This document shows positions 17,700-26,820 of a stretch of DNA of 64,000 nt, one piece after another; within the stretch, counting starts at the first letter, position 1, and the number at the start of each line of letters is the position of its first letter. The notes under the pieces were generated by a model. It was not told where the DNA came from. It made no database searches and saw only the letters and a list, made by a program, of their open reading frames with translations. A program made the translations under genes and the position numbers. The stretch comes from Bacteroidota bacterium (GTDB lineage: Bacteria; Bacteroidota; Bacteroidia; B-17B0; Aurantibacillaceae), in NCBI GenBank assembly GCA_013297775.1, contig JAAFIL010000001.1, positions 205,025 to 269,024 on the forward strand. Reading direction: 5' to 3'.

Positions 17700-18443
17700 C
17701 TACTTTTTTTTAGCGATAAGTAAATACCCATTTTTAAATGTTTTGGAAGCCGTTGGATAGGGCTTTAAATCTACTACACAGGTTTCTCGCCCATCATAAC
17801 TTTGTTTATTCTCCATCACTTCAAAATACGTTGATGCCACTTCACTCACCTTTTGAGGGCTATAACAAATATAATTTCTATCAGGGTAATACAAATCACG
17901 TTTTGAAAGTGCATGTGGGTATTGAATAAAAATAATGCCATTAGCCGTTAGCACATCGGCACATTTTTTAAAAAAAACATCTAATTGGCTAACAGGTACA
18001 TATTCTAAAACACTAATCGAATAAAGTGCTTGGGCCTTTTCGGGGAAATGGAGCGTAATAAAATTTCCTAAATAGAATTTATTAGTCGGCAATTTTTTAT
18101 TGGCCGTATTAATCATTTGCTCACTCACATCTACACCTATAACCTGATACTGGTTTTTAAGCATTTCAATATAAATACCCGGACCGCAACCAAAATCAAT
18201 AACGGTATCGTTTTGTTTTAGATAAGTACTAAGTGTTAACTTCAACTTCGCCTTCACAATCGCCAAAGCTTCTTCTACCTCGGGGGTATGAGAAAAGCCT
18301 GCATTTTGCTGAATAGATTTGTCAGGATTATATACGAACGCTTTCCAATGCCCAGCAGGTAATTCTTTTTTTGCATCTAGTTTAAGCCAAATTAAAATAG
18401 TATTTACAATGCTATTATTGGTGAGTAAGGCGTAAAGCGACAT
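17700..18443 (-). CDS. Class I SAM-dependent methyltransferase (copy A)
   Basis: The ATG at 18441-18443 gives MSLYALLTNN, 1 bp after the upstream stop; a TTG at 18461 would add six residues inside that gene. SAM-binding motif I is VIDFGCGPGIYIEML, with motif II-like VIGVDVSEQMI and a post-I strand SISVLEYVPVSQLD. It is a paralogue of the next gene upstream (18445-19227): both share NAGxSxxPEVxE-type, DxGCGPGxY and YxxSYLLIAxKK-like segments. It is probably an O-, N- or C-methyltransferase acting on a sugar. The acceptor cannot be predicted. Confidence 0.82.
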   Translation of the reverse strand: MSLYALLTNNSIVNTILIWLKLDAKKELPAGHWKAFVYNPDKSIQQNAGFSHTPEVEEALAIVKAKLKLTLSTYLKQNDTVIDFGCGPGIYIEMLKNQYQVIGVDVSEQMINTANKKLPTNKFYLGNFITLHFPEKAQALYSISVLEYVPVSQLDVFFKKCADVLTANGIIFIQYPHALSKRDLYYPDRNYICYSPQKVSEVASTYFEVMENKQSYDGRETCVVDLKPYPTASKTFKNGYLLIAKKK

Positions 18444-18444
18444 G

Positions 18445-19227
18445 CTATTTTTTTTGAGCAATAAGTAAATATGAATTTTTATACGTTCTTGTTGTATTAG
18501 GGTTTAAACTTTTATAAGGTTGCTTATCATACGTCTCCACTTTTCGCCCATCAAAGGCATGCTCGTGTTTAATAATCGTAAAATAAGGTTCTAACCATTC
18601 TTCCACGCGTTGCGGAGCGTATTGTATATACGTTAAATCGTTGTATAAATAATCGAATAAAGAAATGGCGTGCGGATAATTTAAGTACAGAATACTATTT
18701 GGCTTTAAAATAGAATACAACTTTTGGATAAACTTTTTTATATCCGATAAAGGAATATATACTAAAACACCGATGCAATAAACGAAATTATACGTTTCAA
18801 GAAATTCAATATCTAAAAAACTTCCTTGGTAATACTTACAATTCGGAATATGACGCTTTGAATACTCTATCATATCTGCATTGAGGTCGGTGGCAAATAA
18901 TTGTAAATTACTGTTTTGAAATAAAGATAAATACATCCCTGGGCCGCAACCTATATCTAAAATACTTGCGCCTTCACTCAAATAATTTTTACTGTAAGTT
19001 TGTAAATCTAGCTTAGACTTTATAAGCACTTCATCTATTTCGGGTCGCAAAGAATACCCAGCATTTTCTTGAATGGATTTATTATTTTGTACCGAAAACT
19101 TTAAATAGGGATTACTGAATTTATAAATAACTTTTTCGAGTTTAAACTTTATGATAAAAAAATTAATTACAAAATTATTTAACGTTCGGTGAAAAATTAA
19201 TTTAACTATTTTTTTTAGAAAAGACAT
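18445..19227 (-). CDS. Class I SAM-dependent methyltransferase (copy B)
   Basis: The 260-residue protein contains ILDIGCGPGMYLSLF (motif I), LFATDLNADMIEYSK and CIGVLVYIPLSDIKKF. It ends in TYKNSYLLIAQKK, closely matching the C-terminus of its downstream neighbour (TFKNGYLLIAKKK). The two genes look like an old tandem duplication that diverged. The first 30 residues are basic and hydrophobic, which may mean loose membrane association. It is one of six methyltransferases in the locus. The target is unknown. Confidence 0.82.
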   Translation of the reverse strand: MSFLKKIVKLIFHRTLNNFVINFFIIKFKLEKVIYKFSNPYLKFSVQNNKSIQENAGYSLRPEIDEVLIKSKLDLQTYSKNYLSEGASILDIGCGPGMYLSLFQNSNLQLFATDLNADMIEYSKRHIPNCKYYQGSFLDIEFLETYNFVYCIGVLVYIPLSDIKKFIQKLYSILKPNSILYLNYPHAISLFDYLYNDLTYIQYAPQRVEEWLEPYFTIIKHEHAFDGRKVETYDKQPYKSLNPNTTRTYKNSYLLIAQKK

Positions 19228-19281
19228 TTCTCAAATTAACTAACTTAATACTTTAAACTAAAAATAATTTTTGAGTAGTTC

Positions 19282-20316
19282 CTACTTATGCGATTGTTCA
19301 AATTCAAAGAGGTCGGTTTGTAATACATACTTCTGCGAAGCATAATTGATAAACTTAGTAAATGAAGTTAAATTAAACTCAGCAATCATTTTTGGATGAG
19401 ATATAAAGTGCATATAGTCGTTCTCATCAATAAATCGTTTGTATTTGTAAAGTTTTACTCTGTTTAATAATTCAATTGAAGCAGGTTCTTTAAAACTAAT
19501 TCTCGGTTTGGGCTTACTTGTTTTGGGAGGATTGTTAACCGCACTAAATCCTTTGGGAATTTGATTTTGCTTTAACTTATACTCGAACTTATTACTAATC
19601 TTACTTAAAATCAAATCTATGTTATTAAAACTAACGTTACTTATTGGAAACTCAATAAACTCCCCAGATAAATCTTCAACATCTACCGATTGCGAAAATC
19701 GAAAAGGTCTATTCGGTATATTTTCGCCGTAAATGATATTATCAAAAACGTAACTCCTATCAACATTTGGTAAAACACTAAAATCAGCTTTCACATCATA
19801 CTTCTTAAAATATTCATAAAAATCATCGAATGGCTTAATGCCAAAGCCGCCTGCGCGGTAGCCAAAAAGCCAATAAGGTTTTGATTCTGTATCTAATAAG
19901 TCATTCAAAAATTGAACGGCTCTTTCCCATAAAATGGACTGCTCTTCGGTTTTTAAACTATGAAATCTATAATGCTTTAATTCCGTTAAACTAAACTCTG
20001 TATTGTTATTAACCAATACAGCGTCTTTCCAATGTGGATGAAAATGAGGAAAAATATAATGGTTACGTTGATATAGATTGATTAATTGCTCCCTAATTAA
20101 TTGGTAGTCTTTTTTTAATACTTCACTCTTATGAACGTTATCTTGTAAAAATAAGAGATACGTTATATCCACAAAAAAAATACCTTTTAAATTATAATCA
20201 TCTAATACTCTCAAAATTTTATTGGTAGGATTTATACAACAATCTAATGCCAAGCCCGATTGCTTTCCTAAAAATAATTCGTAATCAAAAGTAATTAATA
20301 ATCGCTTTAGGTTCAT
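19282..20316 (-). CDS. NodB-like polysaccharide deacetylase family protein
   Basis: The N-terminus LLITFDYELFLGKQSG has the Asp/Glu-bearing first strand of the polysaccharide-deacetylase fold, with DY in place of the usual DD/HD. The fold continues with GIFFVDITYLLFL, the histidine-rich HFHPHWKDA segment (a likely metal site) and GYRAGGFGI. At 344 residues it is longer than a bare NodB domain. Such proteins remove N- or O-acetyl groups from sugars; here the substrate may be a polymer or a lipid-linked intermediate. The next gene's stop begins one base after this start codon. A second NodB-like gene lies at 41385-42137. Confidence 0.75.
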   Translation of the reverse strand: MNLKRLLITFDYELFLGKQSGLALDCCINPTNKILRVLDDYNLKGIFFVDITYLLFLQDNVHKSEVLKKDYQLIREQLINLYQRNHYIFPHFHPHWKDAVLVNNNTEFSLTELKHYRFHSLKTEEQSILWERAVQFLNDLLDTESKPYWLFGYRAGGFGIKPFDDFYEYFKKYDVKADFSVLPNVDRSYVFDNIIYGENIPNRPFRFSQSVDVEDLSGEFIEFPISNVSFNNIDLILSKISNKFEYKLKQNQIPKGFSAVNNPPKTSKPKPRISFKEPASIELLNRVKLYKYKRFIDENDYMHFISHPKMIAEFNLTSFTKFINYASQKYVLQTDLFEFEQSHK

Positions 20317-21483
20317 TTAATGCAAATGGTTATACATGTTTATAATTTGGTTAACAATAACTTCCTCACTAAATCGACTTCTACAATCTTCTCTCATATA
20401 TTTCGCATCAAAACTATCGAGTGTGTTAGTTAGTTGTTCTAAGCCATCATAAATATCGTTAACTGAAAACCCTTTTGTAAAAATGCCATTCTTATCATTC
20501 ACAATATCTTCGGGACCTTTGCAAGGCGTTACTAAAAGCGGCTTCCCTGCGGCCAACGCTTCAATTAAAACAACACCAAAAGTTTCGTATAAACTTGCTA
20601 ATATAAACGCATCGCAATATTTCAATTGATTTCTTACTTCGTCTCTGCCTATCATTCCCAGCAATTGAATATTATTTTGCAGTTTGTTGTCAGCTATATA
20701 ACGCTTTAAACTTTCAAAATAATGTTCTTCGCCTGCTCTACTAATTCCACCGCCTATTACCAGTTTAGCATTCGGATATTTGTTCAAATAAAGTTCAAAC
20801 GCTTTAATTAAGTTTAATACGTTTTTTCGACTGGTCATGTGTGAGTTAGAAAAAAATTGAAGTTCATTTCTATTACATGCCTCCTTACTATTGATATTAA
20901 AAAAACCATTAGCCACTACATTATTAATCACTTCAATTTTACGACTATCTATATTTAAAGCGTTTGCCAATTCTTGCTTAAAAGTATGGCTCACTACTAT
21001 AAGCTGTTTGGCACTATTAAAAATACGCTTTGCTAAATTTAACTCATACTCGTTTTTAACTTCGCCCAAATGAAAACTAGTTAAATGCTCAGTAATAACG
21101 AAGGGAATACCAGAATTTTGACTGATATAATCTGCTATGAAGCCACCATAAAATACAGAGTGTGCATGAATGACGTCGGGTTTACCATTGCGTTTGACAT
21201 ACTCTTTAAAATACTGATTGGCTTTATACTTAAATAGGAAATGGTTAAAAGATAAAAACCTTGGTATTATTGATTTATAATTAAAAATCCAAGTTTGTAA
21301 CCCAAAATCTAGTGTTTTATATAAGCGCGTTTCAGACTCAGATGAAAACGAAGAATAATTTACCGAAAAAATACTCACTTGGTGTCCTAACTTTTGAAGC
21401 ACCCTGGCTTGCTCTTCAAAAAAACTTCCACCAACTGGGTTAAGATGTGTTTTATACCAAGAGGGAATAATTAAAATGTGCAT
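20317..21483 (-). CDS. GT4 family glycosyltransferase (copy A)
   Basis: The 388-residue GT-B enzyme starts MHILIIPSWYKTHLNPVGG. It has HAHSVFYGGFIADY, FVITEHLTSFHLGE and IVVSHTFKQELAN, and a C-terminal donor domain with KLVIGGGISRAGEEHYF, LGMIGRDEV, and ASLYETFGVVLIEALAAGKPLLVT, the family's E-x7-E motif. The catalytic-type histidine in HAHSV and the donor-binding glutamates are present. Its downstream neighbour relationship and sequence show it to be a paralogue of the gene at 21487-22650. It adds one sugar to the repeat unit; donor and acceptor are unknown. Confidence 0.9.
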   Translation of the reverse strand: MHILIIPSWYKTHLNPVGGSFFEEQARVLQKLGHQVSIFSVNYSSFSSESETRLYKTLDFGLQTWIFNYKSIIPRFLSFNHFLFKYKANQYFKEYVKRNGKPDVIHAHSVFYGGFIADYISQNSGIPFVITEHLTSFHLGEVKNEYELNLAKRIFNSAKQLIVVSHTFKQELANALNIDSRKIEVINNVVANGFFNINSKEACNRNELQFFSNSHMTSRKNVLNLIKAFELYLNKYPNAKLVIGGGISRAGEEHYFESLKRYIADNKLQNNIQLLGMIGRDEVRNQLKYCDAFILASLYETFGVVLIEALAAGKPLLVTPCKGPEDIVNDKNGIFTKGFSVNDIYDGLEQLTNTLDSFDAKYMREDCRSRFSEEVIVNQIINMYNHLH

Positions 21484-21486
21484 AAC

Positions 21487-22650
21487 TTAAATACTGTTAT
21501 AAATATTTTTAAGTTGACTTGAAACACTATCCTCCGAAAATTTTCGTTTACAGTCGTTAGTAATTTCATCGGGCTTATAACTATCATAATTCTTAGTAAG
21601 TTCCGTCATCGCATCGGCAATTGAATCACTATCAAATCCATTTACCAAAATGCCATTATTAGCATTTACTATGTCTAAAGGCCCTTTACTGTTTGTGGTT
21701 ATTATTGGCTTACCTTGCGCTAACGACTCAATTAAAGACACACCAAAGGTTTCATAAACACTTGTCAAAATGGAAGCATCACTTAATTGGATTTGTTCTT
21801 TAACACCTTGACGAGAAATAATACCAAGTTGCTTAACAGAGTTATTAAGCACAAGATTTGAAATAGTTTCATTTACAAGATTCTGATATTGCATTTCCTC
21901 CGCTCTAAAAACGCCACCCGATAAAATTAATTTACCTTCCGGATAATTCTTTTTATAATTAGCAAATGCTTTAATAAGCTCTAGTGTATTTTTACGTTCG
22001 CAATAAAAAGCATTGCAATAAAAAATTAAACCCCGCTTATCGGCTTTAGAACTTACGCGGTCTTCAAAAAAAATAGGGGAAACAACATTTGGAACTACCT
22101 TAACTTTTTCGTCAGTAAGACTAAAGAAATTTAGTAAATCTTGCTTAAACGTGGTACTTACACAAATAACAACTTTAGAAGCAGCATATACTTTTTTAGC
22201 AAAATATAAATCAATTTTATTTTCTATTTCGTTTAATAAAAAGTTTGTAGAATGTTCTGTAATAACATAAGGAATGTTTAAATTCTTGCTCGCATAAAAC
22301 GAAGCTATTCCACCGTAGTAAGCGTTATGGGCATGTATTACAGAAGGTTTACCAAACTGATTAATGTATAGTTTAATCTTTTCGGTTGCAAACCTCCCAA
22401 ATAAATAATAGTTTAATTTTCTAAGCCGTGGAAATTTAACTTGATAGTTGTAATAAAATGTTTGAATACCATTATCATTTAAGTAGTACTCATTGGTGTG
22501 AGGTTTTGAAGTGAAGGCGTAATAATTAAAACAAATAACACTTACGGTATATCCTTTATTCAATAACATTCGGGCTTGCTCTTCGAAGAACGAACCCGCA
22601 ACACTATTTTGGCTGTTTTTATAAAAAGAAGGCAATAGTAAAATATGCAC
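21487..22650 (-). CDS. GT4 family glycosyltransferase (copy B), GTG start
   Basis: The 387-residue paralogue of the adjacent copy A starts at GTG with MHILLLPSFYKNSQNSVAG. Shared blocks are HAHNAYYGGIASFY, YVITEHSTNFLLNE, VSTTFKQDLLN, KLILSGGVFRAEEM, LGIISRQGV and TSVYETFGVSLIESLAQGKPIITT. Both enzymes keep the full E-x7-E donor motif, so neither looks decayed. The tandem pair probably adds two related sugars or makes the same linkage at two positions. The GTG lies 4 bp from the stop of the upstream methyltransferase. Confidence 0.9.
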   Translation of the reverse strand: MHILLLPSFYKNSQNSVAGSFFEEQARMLLNKGYTVSVICFNYYAFTSKPHTNEYYLNDNGIQTFYYNYQVKFPRLRKLNYYLFGRFATEKIKLYINQFGKPSVIHAHNAYYGGIASFYASKNLNIPYVITEHSTNFLLNEIENKIDLYFAKKVYAASKVVICVSTTFKQDLLNFFSLTDEKVKVVPNVVSPIFFEDRVSSKADKRGLIFYCNAFYCERKNTLELIKAFANYKKNYPEGKLILSGGVFRAEEMQYQNLVNETISNLVLNNSVKQLGIISRQGVKEQIQLSDASILTSVYETFGVSLIESLAQGKPIITTNSKGPLDIVNANNGILVNGFDSDSIADAMTELTKNYDSYKPDEITNDCKRKFSEDSVSSQLKNIYNSI

Positions 22651-22654
22651 GCTT

Positions 22655-23563
22655 TTACTTAATTTTTTTTATCCAAAATCCACTCACAAACGGAATATCT
22701 TTTTCGTAAAACTTAAATGCAGCAGCACATTGATCTGAATATTTTCGGTGCATCAAATGCGATGCCCAAACAATTTCAAAGCTATCGTTAAATTGCAAAA
22801 AGGCTTGCACCATGTATTGCTCGGCCCAAAATCTAAAATCGCTATACCAAGATGCAGGATACTCATAAGGCATAAAAATATCGTGTATATGAATATAAAC
22901 GCCTTTGTTTAAGCGTGGCAAAATTTCATTAATTTCATAAACCACATCCCCACCTGTTTTTACAGTGTGCGTTGAGTCTATAAATAAAATATCGTTTTCT
23001 TGCAATGCCTCAAACTCCTGAAATGGTACCTGTTCTACACCCATACTAATTAAACGGCTCAATCCTTCAAAACCCTTTTTAATAGAATCGTTGGGATAAG
23101 GTTCTATGGCTGCAAAATCGCAAGCATAACCTTCAGATTTATTTTTTCGTAATGCTTGTGCTGTTAACATGGTACTATACCCCGAGCCAATCTCTATCAT
23201 TTTTTTTGGCTTCAACTCCCGCACAAAACAATATAACATTTGTGCTTCTACACATCTATACGAAGTTTGTGTAGTGAAATAATCATAATAATGTAATGGT
23301 TTTTCGGGGAATAAATCGTACTCAGACTTATATCGATCTTTAAAATTCTTTAGCAATTCTAATTGCTTACTTTCACGCATATCAATGCCCTGCATTTCGC
23401 TCACTCTATCAAAAATAGTTTTTGTTAGCTTAGATGTGTCAGGAATTGGAGAGTAGTAATGATTTCTCAACACATGATAGCCGTACTTTTGCCAGGTTTC
23501 AAACGAAAGGATGTTGAGATAGTAATTGACTAATCTTCGCTTTATTTTAAATAATAAATTCAT
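22655..23563 (-). CDS. Class I SAM-dependent methyltransferase (Methyltransf_24-like)
   Basis: The 302-residue protein has MIEIGSGYSTMLTAQAL as motif I, FAAIEPYPNDSIKKGF and a metal-type site in DILFIDSTHTVKTGGDVV, followed by GVYIHIHDIFMPYEYP. This layout resembles the Methyltransf_24 family, whose members often methylate sugar hydroxyls next to glycosyltransferase genes. The terminal region VSGFWIKKIK is also typical. It is probably a sugar O-methyltransferase; the acceptor is unknown. Upstream is the fucosyltransferase-like gene, 6 bp away. Confidence 0.82.
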   Translation of the reverse strand: MNLLFKIKRRLVNYYLNILSFETWQKYGYHVLRNHYYSPIPDTSKLTKTIFDRVSEMQGIDMRESKQLELLKNFKDRYKSEYDLFPEKPLHYYDYFTTQTSYRCVEAQMLYCFVRELKPKKMIEIGSGYSTMLTAQALRKNKSEGYACDFAAIEPYPNDSIKKGFEGLSRLISMGVEQVPFQEFEALQENDILFIDSTHTVKTGGDVVYEINEILPRLNKGVYIHIHDIFMPYEYPASWYSDFRFWAEQYMVQAFLQFNDSFEIVWASHLMHRKYSDQCAAAFKFYEKDIPFVSGFWIKKIK

Positions 23564-23569
23564 AATTGT

Positions 23570-24472
23570 TTATAATGAAACCCATGTGTTTGGACACATA
23601 TTGGGATTAAATAATTCTTGAGACTTATACCAATTTTTAGGATAAATAACTTGCTTGCTCGCCGCTGAGTCAGATAAATAAGCTGTCCACCAAGCAAACG
23701 TACTATTAGAAATAATAAAGTGCTGGCAATGCTGCATTAAATAAAAATGCCCTTGTGCCTTTTCACCAGCTAATTCGTCTTCTACAAAAAAAGTAGGTTG
23801 TTGGGTAAGTATGTTTTTTTTACACCACGCTATATCATCCGAAAACACAAAATAAGTAGGGCTACTGACGCTGCTATTAATGTGTTGAATAGCATTGGTA
23901 AAATAACTCAACTCTAAAGCGCCAATGGTTTTACTGTATAAAGAACTTGTAACTAAATCGCCACGGCGCACATGTAAACATACGCTTGTGGTTGTTCTAA
24001 TTTTAACGAGTAGTTCCTCTAAGCCTTCTATTTTTGGCTTTTCAAGGGCAAAATCAATTTTTATCTGCTCTTCAAATTCTTTAAAAAATTGATACGATTG
24101 CCAACGCCCAACAAAACACGTACTCCCAGTTACATTAAAATAAGAATCTGTAATTAAATTATTTTGTTGCACAACTACTCTATTAGGCGAAATAAATTGG
24201 CTTACTCTTCGAGTAACTTTTTTTACAAAAGAGGCGTGTGCATCGCCATTAAAATCAAACACTTCTTTTGCCGTAGCCCATCTAAAATTTAAGTTTTCAA
24301 AAATATCTAGGTCATAATTGCGATGTGTATTTAATTCGTGTGGTGTACTTTTATCGAGTAATAACGTTTGGTCTAATACCAATTCCATTTTGTATTTCAA
24401 GGCTAAGTTTCTTCCAAACGCGTACTGAAACATTTGATTACCTAAACCACCCATTAACCTCACCACTATCAT
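23570..24472 (-). CDS. GT11 alpha-1,2-fucosyltransferase-like protein
   Basis: Three GT11 motifs are visible. The N-terminal VVRLMGGLGNQMFQYAFGR has the GDP-binding start, CLHVRRGDLV (about residues 163-172) is the HxRRxD motif shared with other fucosyltransferases, and FIISNSTFAWWTAYLS (about 254-269) is the family's third block. The enzyme should transfer fucose, or a similar 6-deoxyhexose, from a GDP donor in alpha-1,2 linkage. No GDP-fucose synthesis gene is in the window, so the donor must be made elsewhere. The 300-residue length is normal. The ATGA overlap with the upstream gene indicates coupling. Confidence 0.9.
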   Translation of the reverse strand: MIVVRLMGGLGNQMFQYAFGRNLALKYKMELVLDQTLLLDKSTPHELNTHRNYDLDIFENLNFRWATAKEVFDFNGDAHASFVKKVTRRVSQFISPNRVVVQQNNLITDSYFNVTGSTCFVGRWQSYQFFKEFEEQIKIDFALEKPKIEGLEELLVKIRTTTSVCLHVRRGDLVTSSLYSKTIGALELSYFTNAIQHINSSVSSPTYFVFSDDIAWCKKNILTQQPTFFVEDELAGEKAQGHFYLMQHCQHFIISNSTFAWWTAYLSDSAASKQVIYPKNWYKSQELFNPNMCPNTWVSL

Positions 24473-25626
24473 TCAGACAATAAAAAAGTTTCTAACTCCT
24501 TGGCACGTGCCCTAAATGAATGGTGCACAAGTGTGCGCTGTTGGCCAGCTTTAGCAATATGTGCAGCCTCTTGTGGATGCGCTAAATAGTACTTTATTTT
24601 TTGAACCAACTCTTCTTTGGTTTTAAACGTTACCACCTCTTGGTCAATTTCAAATAAATCTTTAATGTTATCTTGATGAGAGGTAAGTAAGAGTGTACCC
24701 GCTCCTGTAATTTCAAATAAGCGTTTTGCACCAGCAAATTTATTCCAATTGATGCCGTCATTTTCTATCCCTGTGGTATGAATATGAATAGCCATTTTAG
24801 AATGTTGATACCGTTGATACATTTCTAACCCAAACAAACCAGGCTTTAATAATTTATTAACCTTAGAATGCTCTGGAACGTAATTTTTTCCGCTACCATA
24901 AATATCTAAATTAATACCTTGTTGCAACACGTACTCTAAAGTTTCGTATCTTAAAATATGCCCTAAAGAAAAGTTACCAATAAATACAACATCGCTTTGC
25001 GTGTTTGTGTTTGTTGATTTTAATTGATTTTGTAAAGCATCATCAAAGGCTTGTTGTAAATAATAACATTTTATTCTTTTTGAATTGAAATACTCTCTTA
25101 ACTGAATAGCCGCCGTTATAATAAAATCAAAGTGTTGGTATGGATAATTTTTCCATACAGGACAAGTCCACTGAAGAATAACTTTCTTAGCAATTGTTTT
25201 TAATTTTAATAATTGAGATGCAGTAATAAAAATATTTGAATAAAAATAAATTACATCGGGATTAATCTGTTTAAGTTGTTTAAACAACACATCAAATTGT
25301 ATGCTATTGTAACTGTTGCGGTGCTGCTTTAAAATACGCGATTTAAAACTGCGTACTGGCTTTTGAAACAGCCATTTATAATACGTTAAAGTAGCATTTT
25401 CGTTAGCCCATTGCAGTTGTAGAGGGTTGGCTTCTGGCACAATCACAAAGGCTTGATATCCTAATTGGGTGAGGGCTTGCGCCATACTATCGGATTGGTA
25501 ATATTTTTTTGAAATTAAATCTGCTAAAACAGTTTCGTAGGTTGATGACTTATTTTTTAATAACTCTTCTGTTTGTTTACTATAAAACAAATTATAGTCC
25601 TCTAATAAAAAAACAATGCGCCTCAA
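24469..25626 (-). CDS. CgeB-like glycosyltransferase, TTG start
   Basis: The 385-residue protein starts at TTG one base past the upstream stop; its own stop overlaps the fucosyltransferase start (ATGA). The C-terminal half has VVFIGNFSLGHILRYETLEY, DIYGSGKNYVPEH and GAKRLFEITGAGTLLLTSHQ, ending with LAHPQEAAHIAKAGQQRTL. This is the pattern of CgeB/spore-maturation-like GT-B glycosyltransferases (Glyco_trans_1_2). The N-terminal acceptor domain is unlike its neighbours. The family call is reasonable; donor and linkage are unknown. Confidence 0.78.
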   Translation of the reverse strand: MRRIVFLLEDYNLFYSKQTEELLKNKSSTYETVLADLISKKYYQSDSMAQALTQLGYQAFVIVPEANPLQLQWANENATLTYYKWLFQKPVRSFKSRILKQHRNSYNSIQFDVLFKQLKQINPDVIYFYSNIFITASQLLKLKTIAKKVILQWTCPVWKNYPYQHFDFIITAAIQLREYFNSKRIKCYYLQQAFDDALQNQLKSTNTNTQSDVVFIGNFSLGHILRYETLEYVLQQGINLDIYGSGKNYVPEHSKVNKLLKPGLFGLEMYQRYQHSKMAIHIHTTGIENDGINWNKFAGAKRLFEITGAGTLLLTSHQDNIKDLFEIDQEVVTFKTKEELVQKIKYYLAHPQEAAHIAKAGQQRTLVHHSFRARAKELETFLLSE

Positions 25627-25627
25627 T

Positions 25628-26815
25628 TTACTTTTTCGGAAAAATTTTTCGCTTTAAAGGAACCAAGTAGTGAATAATAATATGCAACTTTAGTCGAGTG
25701 ATACTTTTAATAAATTTCACAAAAGCTTGGTTATCTTCGGTTCCATAAGTTTCATGTGGAATGGGTGCCGCTGCCATGATGGCTGCCCACTCCTCTTTAT
25801 TAAAATCTAATTTCTTTAAAACGTATTCTTCTAACTCTAATTCTTCATTGTTAGGTAGAGGGGGGTTATTTGCCAACTCGTTTATGGCATCGGCCTTAGT
25901 TATTTCTCCGTTTAAAATGAGATTGGATAAATGCGCCACACGTTTATCTACTCCAAATTTTTTTGGTAAAATATAGCCTTGGTAAAATTTTGTCCAGGTG
26001 GACTCGTAGTGTTTACCGCCATAATCTCGCCACTCAAATTCTTTTATAATAATGTCTTTTACGTTTTTCTTTTTATAATCTAAATAGTTAAGTATATCTA
26101 TGGATTGAAAATTAAAAATCCATTTTAAAAAAAATAATTTGGTGAACCCTAGTTGTGGAAACGTTTTTAAAGGTACTGTTCCAAATTTTTTATGAATATT
26201 TTTTATGTTGGTTAAATCATTTTTATTATATACCCAATCTTTTCCTATTACAAACTCGTTGGCTAAATTAGTACCAGTAATTATCGTTTTAATATTATAC
26301 TTTCGGCATAGCCTGTATAAAGAAGCAATAATCATGTGATCGCTTAACACCTCAATATCTATTACCGATGCTTTTAAATAAGCACGCTGCAAATCTTTAA
26401 ACTCGTTCCAATTCACAACATAAGTTTCTAAATCAAAACCTGTTTTATTAATAATGTTTTCAATATTTTTAACGGCTAACTCCGAGTTCCAGCCATTATC
26501 AAAGTGTACCGCCAAAGCGCGCAAACCTAATTGCTTAACCAAGTAGGCCACATAAGTACTATCTACGCCACCACTTAAACCAATAATACAATCGTATTTT
26601 TTAGATTTACCGCTTTGCTTTATTTTAGTGAGGTGTTTAGTTAACTCGGCATCTAAAACTGATTTTGAACGGCCAAAGGTGTAGCCTTTCATTTTTTCAA
26701 AGTCGGTGCAATAGCTGCAAATACCTTGATTGTTAAACGTTATGCGCTTGGTAATTTTATTATCCATCAAACAATTTTCACATTGCTGATAATTTTTATT
26801 TAGTGTTACCTCCAA
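25628..26815 (-). CDS. wbpG: N-acetyl sugar amidotransferase (WbpG/PseA family), TTG start
   Basis: The 395-residue protein has an N-terminal Cys4 site (C12, C15, C33, C36 in QCENC and GICSYC) and an ATP-pyrophosphatase PP-loop SGGVDST (81-87), then VHFDNGWNSELAVKNIENI and TGTNLANEFV. This is the layout of the N-acetyl sugar amidotransferase family (WbpG, PseA, LnmX). With HisH2 as ammonia source and HisF2 as channel, P. aeruginosa WbpG makes acetamidino sugars. HisH2 and HisF2 homologues lie 23-26 kb upstream in the same locus. The TTG start is preferred because the first ATG would cut off the Cys4 site. The sugar modified is unknown. Confidence 0.88.
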   Translation of the reverse strand: MEVTLNKNYQQCENCLMDNKITKRITFNNQGICSYCTDFEKMKGYTFGRSKSVLDAELTKHLTKIKQSGKSKKYDCIIGLSGGVDSTYVAYLVKQLGLRALAVHFDNGWNSELAVKNIENIINKTGFDLETYVVNWNEFKDLQRAYLKASVIDIEVLSDHMIIASLYRLCRKYNIKTIITGTNLANEFVIGKDWVYNKNDLTNIKNIHKKFGTVPLKTFPQLGFTKLFFLKWIFNFQSIDILNYLDYKKKNVKDIIIKEFEWRDYGGKHYESTWTKFYQGYILPKKFGVDKRVAHLSNLILNGEITKADAINELANNPPLPNNEELELEEYVLKKLDFNKEEWAAIMAAAPIPHETYGTEDNQAFVKFIKSITRLKLHIIIHYLVPLKRKIFPKK

Positions 26816-26820
26816 GTTAA